A stretch of 64,000 nt of DNA from an uncultured Bacillota bacterium. GTDB lineage: Bacteria; Bacillota; Clostridia; Christensenellales; QAND01. Both the position numbers and the translations under genes were made by a program. The notes below the pieces were generated by a model. That model searched no databases and was not told where the DNA came from. It saw nothing but the letters and a program-made list of their open reading frames with translations. Positions within the stretch are counted from its first letter, which is position 1; each line of letters starts with the position of its first letter. This document shows positions 15,687-25,110 of this stretch, piece by piece. The stretch is taken from positions 75,777-139,776 of the forward strand of contig CAJJKN010000005.1 in assembly GCA_905188085.1 (NCBI GenBank), in the 5' to 3' direction.

Positions 15687-18600
15687 TTAGAAAGCCATGA
15701 TTCTCCACGCCGGCTGATTGTTTGTTGCCAACGCGCCGCGCTTTTCCAGTTTATACTGCACGCGATAGTCCTCTGCTATTTCCTCAAATGCCTGTTTTTT
15801 ATCCGGCTCGTATATCACCCATACAATGGAAGAGGCGGCACGGTTATCAATCCATCGAAACCCGGCGTTTGCCAGAGCGTCCAAAAACGAGGGACTTTGT
15901 TTCCCCTGCTCTTGGGCGGCTTTGTTTTTGGCCTTCTCCTTTGCAGAGGCTGCCTCGCGTTTGGAGGCGGTTTGTTTTTCTGTCTTTTCTTTTTGTTTTA
16001 AATCTCCTTTGGCTTTTGCCTTCTCGTCTTCTTGTTCGCGCCGTTTTTGTCCAGCTTCGGCCTGTTTTGCGATTCTTTCTTTTTCAAGCGCTTTTTGTGT
16101 TTCCAGCGCTTTTCTCTTTTCATCGCAGTCTCTAATTGCCTTATGCACAAACGTCAACAGTTTTTGGCCCTCTATCTCTGGATTTTTATACCAGGCGGCA
16201 GACCACACCCGATAAAGATTCCACCCCATATTTTTAAGAACAGAGCTTCTAAGCCGATCGCGGTCTCTGGCGGTTCTTGCCGAGATATACGAAAAACCAT
16301 CGCACTCGATGCCGGCTACAAACTGTTCAACCTCCTCCAAGGGGTGCTTGACGGCGATATCAATCTTATATCCGGAGCAGCCCACATACTGCTGCACTGC
16401 AAACCCATGCGTTTGCAAAAAACGGGCAATGGCATCTGCAAAATCGTCCGTCCTGTTGTTTTTATGTGCAGAGGCCAAGGTTGTCTCGCCATTCATGGCA
16501 AATTCTATATAGGAGCGAAGCATGCGAATCCCATCGGATTTTGTTCTGCTAAGATCAATATCCGAGGGCAAAATGGAGCTGACAAGTTTTACATTGATTT
16601 TCGCACGGGTTATTGCAACATTCAAGCGCCGTTCCCCGCCCGATACGCCCAAGGGGCCAAACCGCATAGACATCGGCCTGCCCTTTGCCTTCTGCTCTTT
16701 TGTCTTTGCATATCCAATGCTGAACAGAATGGTATCCCGCTCATCGCCCTGTACATTTTCAAGGTTTTTTACAAAGAATTCATCTTCTCTGCCCTCTGCA
16801 AAAAACGCCTCGTATTCCGAATGTTTTTCTCTAAAGCGTTGAATTTCAAGAGCAATTTTCTGTTGCTGTTTTTCGCTGAAGGCAATGATCCCCAACGAGC
16901 GCTCCGGATGCTTATCGATATGCGCTTTGACAAGCTCTACAATGCGCCGCGCTTCCAAGATGTTGTAGTTTTTAGGCGACGGCTCATAATAACCGTCTTC
17001 CACATAGACAAATTCTACGCCGGTATCCGGCTCGCTTTCGTTGCTGCTTGGAAAGGTAACAAGTTCATTGCGATAGATTTCCTGATTGGAAAAGGCAATC
17101 AAATGCTCATGCTTGCTGCGATAATGCCATAGCAATGTGCGGTTCGGGAGGATGTTGGCCGCCTCTTCCAGGATGGAATCGTAGACCTGTTCATCATAGT
17201 CTTCCTCGTCATCGTAGTCTTCACTGCTGTTTGTTGTGTTGGCGGCAAAAAAGTTTGTAGGCGGCAGCTGTTTTGTGTCGCCGGCGATGATAACCTGCTT
17301 TGCCCTGAAGATTGCGCCGATGGCGTCTTGCGGGAAAATCTGCGAAGCTTCATCGAAGATTACCAGATCAAACCGATATTTATCCGCATCTAAAAAATAG
17401 GCGACCGAGAGAGGCGACATCATCAAACAGGGTTTGAGCGTTAACAGCAACGTCGGGATATTCCAAAAGAGTTTGCGCAGGGGCATAATGCGGCGTTTTT
17501 TCTCCATTTCGTGCCGAAGGAGCCCCAGCTCTAACCCGGCTTTGTCTACCCGGTCTAAATCCGGATAGGTTTCAATGATCTTTTCCCGGATTCTCTTTTG
17601 CGCAATCTCATACTGGTTTGTATCAAACTTGGCAAAACGCACCGCGCACCGCTCGTGCTTTTTCCTTCTAAAATCTTGAACGGCTGGAACTTTTTCCAGC
17701 TGTTGATGGAGCCACTGCGTATAGAATCCCTTTTCAAATGCGTCCAATACATCCGCAACTGTGTTATCCATCGCTGCAATTTTCGCAGTAAAATTCGCCA
17801 GGCCGTGTTCATCGCATTCTTTTCGTGTTTCCGTATAGTCCAGCCATAGATTCAGTTCATCAAACCCATCCATGCAAGCATCATAACGGTCCGCCACCGC
17901 AGCCAAATTCTGCAATTGAAAATCTTCTGTTTCAAATTCGCAAGAAAAGGCCTTGATTTTTGGGGCCGTTTGCGCAACAAGGCCTTCCAGCTCCGCCGCG
18001 TTTTCCTGAAAGGAGGCGTCAAACGGCTGAGGATTACGGGCCAGGCAGAGGATACTCTCCGGCACTTTGCCTTTACACAGCTCTATCAGACGTTCTGTTG
18101 CAACAAGGCCATCGGATATCTGCTTCCAATCGCTCTCTTCCGCTTTGTATGCCTGCCGAAAGAGGCCGCAAAGGAAAGAGGCGTGTTGAAGAAACCAGGT
18201 TTTCTCCTCATCAACAATCGCGAGGTTGGAAAGAAGCTGTGTGATGTCTTGGTACGCCAGCGCAGGCTCTTTTTTGGCTGCCGTGAACTCGTCCACATAC
18301 TTTGCCTGCATATCGCAGGTTTCCATAAACGCCCTGATTTGCGGGAGGATGGTTTTTGTAAAATCGCATTTGCTTGTATACCCACCAATATATTGGCTGC
18401 CCTGTATTTCCTCTTCAAGATGCTTTAATGCATCTTCACAAATCGCCTCCGCCAAGCGCCTGGCTTCGCCGGAAAGCTGCTGGCTGTTTGTGATTTGAAC
18501 CAAGGCTGCCATCGTTTCTTCGGAAATGCCCGCATACGGAAATTCGTTTGTGATTGCAAGCGCTATGGCCATGCTTTCGCGCACCCGGCTCCACTGGGTA

Positions 18601-21089
18601 TCTTCCTCGCGATATGCATCGCCCATGGAGGCTTGCAGGCTGTCTTTATGCTCTTCAAACCAGGTTTTCTCCGTTTTCAGTTCCTTGGCCTTTTGAAGAA
18701 ACTCAATGACCGCCGCCTCGTCCAGTTTTTCCCCAACGGCTTTGGAATGCAGGCGCAGGGTCTTCATATCTTCTTTATATTCGCTTTTCCAGGTATGGAA
18801 CAAGCCCACATATTCCGTTTTAAACCTGGCCAGCATGCCGTCCGCATCCAATGTAAAAACAGGCGGTTCCCAGCTGTTTAAAATTTCTTCTGTAAGAGCA
18901 TTTATCTTTGCGCTATGTTCAATCGCTTTATCTACCAAAGGCGCTATTTCTGCATTTTTTCTTACATCAAACCACGATGCCTGCATACACGGAGCTTGAG
19001 CAATCAAATTGAGCACTTTGGCAACCATACGAACGCCATCCGCCGTATCCTCCTGCCGGCAAGAGAGCAATGCAAGCCCTTGGTGATACGCCGAAACCAG
19101 CGTTTCCATTTTGTGCAGCAGCGTTTGTGCGATGTTTTTTTGGTCTTCCAAGCGCGTTTTCAAAGGAACATTCCCTTTGGTCTGATAGATCCAGGAAAAA
19201 TCTCCGCAAAAAACATCGCGCATGCTTTCGGGCTCTATGGCCCATACGAAATCATCCCATTGGCTTCGGATTTCGTTTTGATATTGGTGCAGCCGCTCCG
19301 CGTGTTTTTCAGCCTCCGCAAGGGCAGACCTGCGCTGTGCCAAGGTTTCTGTTTCAAACCATGTTTGGCTTATGTAGGCAGGTTTTTCCGTTAACACGCC
19401 TATAAGATCCAGCATTTTGCAAACTTCGTCAAAGCTGTTTGCCCGGCCTATGCCAAGCTGTGTATCGAGCCTGTCCGATAGTTCGGCAATTCTGCGCAAA
19501 GCAGCGGAGAGGCCCTGCGTATTGCGCAGCAGTTGCATTTTATACATTTGGCTAAAAGACGTGGCTCTTGTGCCAAACCAGGGATTTTGGCTCAGCTTTC
19601 CCTTTATGCTGTGAAGCGCTTTTTCAAACGCGTCCACGCAATAGTAGATAGATTCATATTGCTCTGTTGTTATCTCCGTTGGATTTTCAACCGTAAACTC
19701 TAGATCGGTTGCTTTTTCCAATTTTGAAACGCGGCCGAAAGCCATGTAAACGCTTTGATTTAACGGCGCAATCGTTTTATGAAGTTCTTCTGCATAGCTG
19801 TTTAAAAACGTTTTATCGCGAAAAAGCTCCGCCAGTTCTCTTAAATCGGATTCGTCTATATATTCATCCTGAAGGCTCAGGTTTGCCCCGATGCCGTCGA
19901 TGATCTCTTTCTTATTTGCCTTGTAATTATGCAAGGGCAGACAAAAATCCCCTAAGCCTACCTCCGTAAGGCGCTTGAGAACAACCTGAAGGGCCGCGGC
20001 CTTTTCCGAAACAAAAAGAACTTTCTTTCCGTCGGCCAAGGCTTCTGCGATGATATTTGTAATGGTTTGGCTTTTCCCCGTGCCCGGAGGGCCTTGCATT
20101 ACAAAACTGGCCCCTCTCTTTGATAAAAGGATGGCCTCTTCTTGGCTGGAGTCCGCATCGACAACCTCGTGCCATTCGCCGGGCTTTACGGCATCAAAAT
20201 CAAAACGCTCCGCGTGTACGGGAAGATCGCCAAGGGCTTCTCTGTCCCCTGCCATGGCCCTTAACACCGGATGGCTGAGCATTTTCTCCCGGTTAGCGGC
20301 AAGATCGTGATACATGCTGATTTTTTGGAAAGACAACAGCCCGAGGCTGACTTCCTGCACAACCTTCCAACCACGCTTATCCACGATTTGTTCAATTTCG
20401 GCAAAGTATGCTTCTAAGGATTGCCTGTTTTCTAATTCAAATACCGGCAGATCAATATGATATTCCGTGCTAAAAAGATACCCCAGCGTTGGGTTAACCA
20501 CAATTTCATCATCATACCGGCTTAGTGTATACGGCGCATTTAAGGATTTTAGGCCCAGCGAAACCGGCATCATAAGCAGCGGCGCTTTGAGCCAGGGAGA
20601 ATTCTCCCTGTTATGCTCGCGCCAATAAATAAACCCAAAACAGAGATAGAGTATATTCGTGCCTTGCTCTTCCTGGGCCAGCTTTGCTTTTGAGCGCAGG
20701 TTTTTCAGTGTCTTTTCCCGCTCGATGATCGTGCCTGTTGTTTTGATATCTCCTACCTGCACATTCAGGGTATAGGAAAGCGTTTCCATCAGGGCAATGA
20801 TGGAATAGGTCCGCAAATCTGTCTGTTTATTGATGGGCTTTTGAAACGTAAGCGGCTTATCCGAAAACGCCAGTTTATTGAATAGCTCCGCAGCCTCCGG
20901 CTCCAAGATCCGCAAAGTCGTCCGTTTTGTCTCGCGGAAATTGATCATTCTGTTGCTTTTCCCGGTATCGAGAAGATCGCTTTTCCAACGCTCAATCTTT
21001 TTATGCAATGCTTGCTCAACAGACGGCATATCGATTGAACTAGGCATTTCTTCCAGCGGTTCCGTGGGCATCATATCGGGTGTGGGCAT
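15687..21089 (-). CDS. Giant SF1 helicase with DUF4011-like N-terminus and Vsr-like nuclease (island)
   Basis: About 1800 residues. The N-terminus (WKSDLLDTGKSNRMINFRET and on) is DUF4011-like. Walker A FVMQGPPGTGKSQTITN lies near 330-345 and Walker B LVIFDEASQIFPQDA near 1245; some 900 helical residues are inserted between them. Then GDTKQLPPTNFF (about 1268), GDERDTILFSIGYAK (about 1450) and GERRLNVAITRAK (about 1495) complete an Upf1/COG1112-type SF1 motor. Near 1570-1630, YKIDIAVKHP, GIECDGFSYI and ARDRDRLRSSVLKNMGWNLYRVWS match the Vsr/MTES endonuclease fold. A charged coiled coil and a final approx. 65-residue domain (GFRWIDNR to QPAWRIMAF) follow. The start at 21089 gives GGAGG 9 bases spacing; 21095 is possible. 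First gene of the operon. Confidence 0.9.
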   Translation of the reverse strand: MPTPDMMPTEPLEEMPSSIDMPSVEQALHKKIERWKSDLLDTGKSNRMINFRETKRTTLRILEPEAAELFNKLAFSDKPLTFQKPINKQTDLRTYSIIALMETLSYTLNVQVGDIKTTGTIIEREKTLKNLRSKAKLAQEEQGTNILYLCFGFIYWREHNRENSPWLKAPLLMMPVSLGLKSLNAPYTLSRYDDEIVVNPTLGYLFSTEYHIDLPVFELENRQSLEAYFAEIEQIVDKRGWKVVQEVSLGLLSFQKISMYHDLAANREKMLSHPVLRAMAGDREALGDLPVHAERFDFDAVKPGEWHEVVDADSSQEEAILLSKRGASFVMQGPPGTGKSQTITNIIAEALADGKKVLFVSEKAAALQVVLKRLTEVGLGDFCLPLHNYKANKKEIIDGIGANLSLQDEYIDESDLRELAELFRDKTFLNSYAEELHKTIAPLNQSVYMAFGRVSKLEKATDLEFTVENPTEITTEQYESIYYCVDAFEKALHSIKGKLSQNPWFGTRATSFSQMYKMQLLRNTQGLSAALRRIAELSDRLDTQLGIGRANSFDEVCKMLDLIGVLTEKPAYISQTWFETETLAQRRSALAEAEKHAERLHQYQNEIRSQWDDFVWAIEPESMRDVFCGDFSWIYQTKGNVPLKTRLEDQKNIAQTLLHKMETLVSAYHQGLALLSCRQEDTADGVRMVAKVLNLIAQAPCMQASWFDVRKNAEIAPLVDKAIEHSAKINALTEEILNSWEPPVFTLDADGMLARFKTEYVGLFHTWKSEYKEDMKTLRLHSKAVGEKLDEAAVIEFLQKAKELKTEKTWFEEHKDSLQASMGDAYREEDTQWSRVRESMAIALAITNEFPYAGISEETMAALVQITNSQQLSGEARRLAEAICEDALKHLEEEIQGSQYIGGYTSKCDFTKTILPQIRAFMETCDMQAKYVDEFTAAKKEPALAYQDITQLLSNLAIVDEEKTWFLQHASFLCGLFRQAYKAEESDWKQISDGLVATERLIELCKGKVPESILCLARNPQPFDASFQENAAELEGLVAQTAPKIKAFSCEFETEDFQLQNLAAVADRYDACMDGFDELNLWLDYTETRKECDEHGLANFTAKIAAMDNTVADVLDAFEKGFYTQWLHQQLEKVPAVQDFRRKKHERCAVRFAKFDTNQYEIAQKRIREKIIETYPDLDRVDKAGLELGLLRHEMEKKRRIMPLRKLFWNIPTLLLTLKPCLMMSPLSVAYFLDADKYRFDLVIFDEASQIFPQDAIGAIFRAKQVIIAGDTKQLPPTNFFAANTTNSSEDYDDEEDYDEQVYDSILEEAANILPNRTLLWHYRSKHEHLIAFSNQEIYRNELVTFPSSNESEPDTGVEFVYVEDGYYEPSPKNYNILEARRIVELVKAHIDKHPERSLGIIAFSEKQQQKIALEIQRFREKHSEYEAFFAEGREDEFFVKNLENVQGDERDTILFSIGYAKTKEQKAKGRPMSMRFGPLGVSGGERRLNVAITRAKINVKLVSSILPSDIDLSRTKSDGIRMLRSYIEFAMNGETTLASAHKNNRTDDFADAIARFLQTHGFAVQQYVGCSGYKIDIAVKHPLEEVEQFVAGIECDGFSYISARTARDRDRLRSSVLKNMGWNLYRVWSAAWYKNPEIEGQKLLTFVHKAIRDCDEKRKALETQKALEKERIAKQAEAGQKRREQEDEKAKAKGDLKQKEKTEKQTASKREAASAKEKAKNKAAQEQGKQSPSFLDALANAGFRWIDNRAASSIVWVIYEPDKKQAFEEIAEDYRVQYKLEKRGALATNNQPAWRIMAF

Positions 21090-21156
21090 GCGCATCTACC
21101 TCCGTACCTTTCGGCTGATATACGGGTATGTTTCTTTCAGAAACTTTGCGTGATTA

Positions 21157-21185
21157 TATATAGCTGCATTGCGGTATCATGGCAA
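21157..21185 (-). promoter_or_regulatory. Likely sigma-A promoter of the eight-gene island
   Basis: Minus strand TTGCCA (21185-21180), 17 bases, then TATATA (21162-21157), about 67 bases before the helicase start. The hexamers differ from consensus by one and two positions. No operator palindrome stands out around it. Confidence 0.5.
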
Positions 21186-21189
21186 TACA

Positions 21190-21714
21190 GCCGAACGGTT
21201 TTTCCTTGGCAAGAAAGTTGGTAACAATATACTCAGAGCAAAATACAGACACAGGATTCAACTTTTATCACATTTGGGGCGTATGCGCTTGGCCGTGCGC
21301 CATTGTCCATTTTTCCAACTGTGTTAAGCAAGTAAGGCATCTATCAATGGAGGCCATTTTTATCTGTTTTAGGTAAAACAGGCAAATCCATTTTCGCTTA
21401 ATCAAACCGTTTTTCGCCTTGTTCCTTTTTATCCTAAAATAGTTTTCTTCGCTTGCTAGATCAAATGATTTAGCATACTGCCTTATATTACAAAGATCAA
21501 CTTTATTGTACTTCTTTCTTCCCCGCAGAACAAGAGAGCTGCGCTGTTTGTTGGCAAAGTTTGCGGCGTGACGGTGTGTTTTTCTATAAGCCGATGCGTG
21601 CGGTGCTGTGGGGCTGATGATTTTGGGGTTGGCGAAGATAGGGGCCTATTGGCAGCCGGGGTAGGTTCTGTTTTCTTCCGCCTGCGATTAAAGAGCGCCC
21701 GGCGAAAAGGGCGC
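21190..21714. other. AT-rich intergenic stretch upstream of the island
   Basis: About 520 bases between the ftsZ terminator and the island promoter, with no coding signal. It is visibly more AT-rich than the division genes and contains scattered GTTTT/AAAAC runs. I found no tRNA, direct repeat or integrase site that would mark an insertion end. Confidence 0.45.
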
Positions 21715-21747
21715 AAAAAAAAGACACAGGCGATTCCTGTGTCTTTT
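21715..21747 (-). terminator. Terminator after ftsZ
   Basis: On the minus strand AAGACACAGG pairs perfectly with CCTGTGTCTT around a 5-base loop (21721-21745), followed by a run of eight T. It starts about 15 bases past the ftsZ stop. Confidence 0.9.
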
Positions 21748-21759
21748 GAAGATTTGTGT

Positions 21760-23097
21760 TTAACGGTTGCGGCGCAGCCAGGTCGGGATTTCCAGATCGT
21801 CATCATCCCGATTGTCTTCACGGCTGAAGCTGGGCGCGGTGTTGCGCTCGTTCATCCGGGGAGAACGCTGTTCCGGCTTGAAGCCCGGGAACTCCACATC
21901 TGCCTGCAATTCCACTTCCTGCTCCACAATCTGCTGCGGCTGAACGGGCGCTTGCTGCTGCATCGGCTGCGACGGCATGGAGGCCGGGCGGATGGCCGGG
22001 CGGTCTTCCATGGCCTGCTGATAATTCGGCTGGATGGGCTGAATCGGGGTGCGCGGCTGCACGGGCTGCTGCATCGGCTGCGCCTGCGGGGCTACGGGTT
22101 TCGGCTGCGGCTTTTTCAGCTGCGGACGGCCCGTGGCCGTGGAGGGCACATAATCAAAGCCGGTGGCGATGACGGTGATGCGCATGGTATCGCCCAAAGA
22201 TTCGTCAATGCCGGCACCGAAGATGATATTGGCTTCCGGATCGGCCGCGGCCTGCACATATTCGGCGGCCTCGGTCACTTCCATAATGCCCATATCGCTG
22301 CCGCCGGTGATGTTGAGCAGCACGCCCTTGGCGCCGTTGATGGAGGTTTCCAACATCGGAGACTGGATGGCCTGCTTGGCCGCCACGGAGGCGCGGTCTT
22401 CCCCGCTGCCAACGCCGATGCCCATATGCGCCACACCCTGACATTCCATAATGGCTTTTACATCGGCAAAGTCCAAGTTGATCAAGCTCGGCACGGCGAT
22501 CAGGTCGGAAATGCCCTGGATGCCCTGGCGGAGCACATCGTCCGCCATGCGGAACGCTTCCAAAATGCTGGTGCCTTTGCCCACCACAAGCAGCAGCCTG
22601 TCGTTGGGGATGATAACCAGCGTATCTACGTTTTCTTTCAGCGCGGCAATGCCCTGTTCGGCGTTGCGGGAGCGCTGTTTGCCTTCAAAGGAGAACGGGC
22701 GGGTTACAACGCCGACGGTTAAAATGCCCATTTCGCGCGCGATCTGCGCCACAACCGGCGCAGCGCCGGTGCCGGTGCCGCCGCCCATGCCGGCGGTGAT
22801 GAACACCATATCCGAGCCTTTGATGGCCGCCGCGATATCGTCTTTGCTTTCTTCGGCCGCTCTTGCGCCCATTTCCGGGTTTGCACCTGCACCCAAGCCG
22901 CGGGTCACCTTTTCGCCGATTTGAATGCGGGTGGCGGCTTTAGAGAGATACAGCGCCTGGCGGTCTGTATTAACGGCGATGAATTCCACGCCCTTTAGGC
23001 CGTAATCCACCATGCGGTTTACCGCATTGTTGCCGGCGCCGCCGACGCCGACTACCTTTATAGCTGCTAACTGAGAATCCAGATCAAAATCCAACAT
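21760..23097 (-). CDS. ftsZ: Cell division GTPase FtsZ
   Basis: A 445-residue tubulin homologue that assembles the Z-ring. It has the GTPase core (about 10-320) with IKVVGVGGAGNNAVNRM near the N-terminus, the tubulin signature GMGGGTGTGAAPV (about 104-116) and the T7-loop region SLINLDFADVKAIM. A Gln/Pro-rich linker (about 330-425) follows, longer than in B. subtilis. The conserved tail EIPTWLRRNR is the docking peptide for FtsA, SepF and other partners. It follows the ftsA-like gene by 15 bases and ends with its own strong terminator. In many Clostridia spoIIGA comes next; here a 13-kb island intervenes. Confidence 0.98.
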   Translation of the reverse strand: MLDFDLDSQLAAIKVVGVGGAGNNAVNRMVDYGLKGVEFIAVNTDRQALYLSKAATRIQIGEKVTRGLGAGANPEMGARAAEESKDDIAAAIKGSDMVFITAGMGGGTGTGAAPVVAQIAREMGILTVGVVTRPFSFEGKQRSRNAEQGIAALKENVDTLVIIPNDRLLLVVGKGTSILEAFRMADDVLRQGIQGISDLIAVPSLINLDFADVKAIMECQGVAHMGIGVGSGEDRASVAAKQAIQSPMLETSINGAKGVLLNITGGSDMGIMEVTEAAEYVQAAADPEANIIFGAGIDESLGDTMRITVIATGFDYVPSTATGRPQLKKPQPKPVAPQAQPMQQPVQPRTPIQPIQPNYQQAMEDRPAIRPASMPSQPMQQQAPVQPQQIVEQEVELQADVEFPGFKPEQRSPRMNERNTAPSFSREDNRDDDDLEIPTWLRRNR

Positions 23098-23112
23098 ACT
23101 TTAAGAGGCCTC

Positions 23113-24216
23113 CTATCTCTTTGTAAAACGGCTTGTCCAACCGGGACGCCGGGTCGATTTTTCAGGTTGATCCATGGCAACGGCTTCCAACAGCGCAAGC
23201 GCCGCCACATCGTAATGGGTGGAGCCGTCTGCCAACTGCAACGGCAGGCCCTGAACGGGCAGCCCCACATGCGAGGATAGAAAATCCCGCACGCCGCGAA
23301 TGCCCTCGTAGCCGTCTCCGGCCAATTGGGCGATGGATTTTTCCGTAAACGTAACCGGCGCATGATCAATCCCCTGGCGCAGATAAAAACACGTTTCCTC
23401 CACGCGGGCCTGAATGATCTCTGCCACGGTGCTGTGTTCGAAAGGAACCAGCTTGCCCTCCGCGGAGCGGACATAATCTTTGGCTCCGGGATCCACCTCA
23501 ATGCCAAAGGAAAACTGGCGCTTGAGCTGCTCGGCATATTCCAAAGGAATCTGCAATACCTGCGCAAGGTCGTTGGCCACATGATAGCCGCCTACATATA
23601 GCGTTTCGCAATAGACCAAAGCATCCCCTGCGAATACAGAAATACCTATATTATAATACCCCACATCCAGCAATACTGCAATAGCGCTTCTGGCGGGTTT
23701 TGGAATCAAAAACAACCCTTCGGCCAAAGGCTGGGCGTAAAACGACGAGGCGCGCATTTTTAAATCATCCAGCGCGGCGTTTACCTCGGCGATAAACTCC
23801 CTGCCGGCGCCGATGGAGCCGGACTGGCCGATAGGGCTTGTTCCCATGGCGGGCACGGAAAAGCGATGAATCATCTCGTATCCGTCTGCCATGTATTCAA
23901 ACGACCGGGGCAAATCCTCTTCTTCCTCGGCAAAGCGGCCGGGCTGCGGCGCTGCCGATTTTACCAGGTTTACCTGGCAATACGGCGCGGGCACGCCCAC
24001 TGTCAAGCGCTTGATGCGCTTGCCCGTCTGTTCTTCCAATTTTAAAATTACGTCGCTGATTCCCTTGTTCATGCCAAACGTGGAAACCGTGGATCCTTTA
24101 CGAATACCGGAAAAAGGCACTTTTGTCTGTCCAAAGATGGCGTATGTGCCGTCTTTTCGAATTTGCCCGGCCAAGCATACAATGCTAGAGCTGGTGGTGA
24201 CAAGAACAGCATCCAT
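23113..24216 (-). CDS. ftsA: FtsA-like actin-fold cell division protein
   Basis: A 367-residue actin/Hsp70-fold protein in the usual ftsA position directly before ftsZ. Visible parts: an N-terminal strand-turn MDAVLVTTSSSIVCLAG, phosphate-1-like DVILKLEEQTGKRIKRLTVGVPAPYC, phosphate-2-like IAVLLDVGYYNIGISVFAGD (about 182-200) and GGYHVANDLAQVLQIP. It is shorter than canonical FtsA (about 420), and I see no C-terminal amphipathic membrane-targeting helix: the end is PGWTSRFTKR. It is thus a divergent FtsA, or a PilM/FtsA-like relative. A TTGTAT-N17-TAAAAT promoter lies 37 bases upstream. Confidence 0.82.
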   Translation of the reverse strand: MDAVLVTTSSSIVCLAGQIRKDGTYAIFGQTKVPFSGIRKGSTVSTFGMNKGISDVILKLEEQTGKRIKRLTVGVPAPYCQVNLVKSAAPQPGRFAEEEEDLPRSFEYMADGYEMIHRFSVPAMGTSPIGQSGSIGAGREFIAEVNAALDDLKMRASSFYAQPLAEGLFLIPKPARSAIAVLLDVGYYNIGISVFAGDALVYCETLYVGGYHVANDLAQVLQIPLEYAEQLKRQFSFGIEVDPGAKDYVRSAEGKLVPFEHSTVAEIIQARVEETCFYLRQGIDHAPVTFTEKSIAQLAGDGYEGIRGVRDFLSSHVGLPVQGLPLQLADGSTHYDVAALALLEAVAMDQPEKSTRRPGWTSRFTKR

Positions 24217-24252
24217 CTACATCATTCCCCTCTTCTGCCTGTATTCTTAGGT

Positions 24253-24281
24253 ATTTTATCAGAATTCCCTACAAAATACAA
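24253..24281 (-). promoter_or_regulatory. Promoter candidate for ftsA-ftsZ
   Basis: Minus strand TTGTAT (24281-24276), 17 bases, TAAAAT (24258-24253), about 37 bases before the ftsA-like ATG. It would uncouple ftsAZ from the rest of the dcw operon. Confidence 0.5.
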
Positions 24282-24366
24282 AGCCTAATTTCTGGTTTTA
24301 TGCGTAAAACAGGGCATTTGCGCCCGGCGATGCCTGAAAACGCCGCCAAAGCAACGGCCTGTCCGT

Positions 24367-25098
24367 TTACGGAATATAGCTGGCGCCCTTTTCGCCGGTC
24401 ACATCCAAAGTGCCGGTCAATTTGCCCTCTTGAATCAAGCGGGGCATGAGGGTGTTCAGCCAATTTATTTTAGTGTCCAAATTGTCCGCGCTGCCCATGC
24501 GGATGGTCATCCCGGTATCGGTTTTGACATGCACAGCGGCGGGCTGGGTAATATCCATTTCCACGATTTTATCGGCATAGGACTGCGCCATAAGCCGGGG
24601 CATCATCTGCCCATAGGCATACAACTGATAGGCCGTGGGGCCCTGAATCTGGGCGCCCAGGGAGGCGGCCGTGGGCGCAAAGCCCTCGATTAAAGGCACG
24701 CCGTTTGGCTGATCGGACAATTGCAAAACAACGCCGTTTTCGTCGATAAAGGCATACTGGCCGTCGTAATACACGGCGCCGTAAGCCGTTTTTTCCGAGA
24801 CATGCAGCACGATCGTGCCGGGCAGTTCGTAGGAAATGCGCTCGAAATGCAAATACGGCTGCAATTCGATGTTGGTTTTCACCTGACTTTTGCTGACCAA
24901 AAACAGGTTTTGCCCAAGCTGCACGCCGCTCTGCGCGATGACCTCTTCTTGGCTAAAGCGCTGACTGCCCTCCACTTTAATCTCTTTGATTTCAAAGACA
25001 AAATAGCCCAAGGCCGCACAGCCGCAGAGCATAACCAGCGTCAGCAGCAGCACGACCCAATGCAGCTTTTTATTCTTTTTCTTTTGCTTTTTGGCCAA
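24367..25098 (-). CDS. ftsQ: Division protein FtsQ/DivIB
   Basis: A 243-residue bitopic membrane protein. It has a Lys-rich cytoplasmic start (MAKKQKKKNKKLH), one transmembrane helix (about 15-35), then the POTRA domain FEIKEIKVEGSQRFSQEEVIAQSGVQLGQNLF and the beta domain with LHVSEKTAYGAVYYDGQYAFIDENGVVLQ. FtsQ/DivIB links FtsL/DivIC and the septal transpeptidase to the divisome. Size and order match the Gram-positive DivIB family. Twelve bases or so separate it from murA, so it belongs to the main dcw operon. Confidence 0.92.
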   Translation of the reverse strand: MAKKQKKKNKKLHWVVLLLTLVMLCGCAALGYFVFEIKEIKVEGSQRFSQEEVIAQSGVQLGQNLFLVSKSQVKTNIELQPYLHFERISYELPGTIVLHVSEKTAYGAVYYDGQYAFIDENGVVLQLSDQPNGVPLIEGFAPTAASLGAQIQGPTAYQLYAYGQMMPRLMAQSYADKIVEMDITQPAAVHVKTDTGMTIRMGSADNLDTKINWLNTLMPRLIQEGKLTGTLDVTGEKGASYIP

Positions 25099-25110
25099 AT
25101 TGTCTTACTC

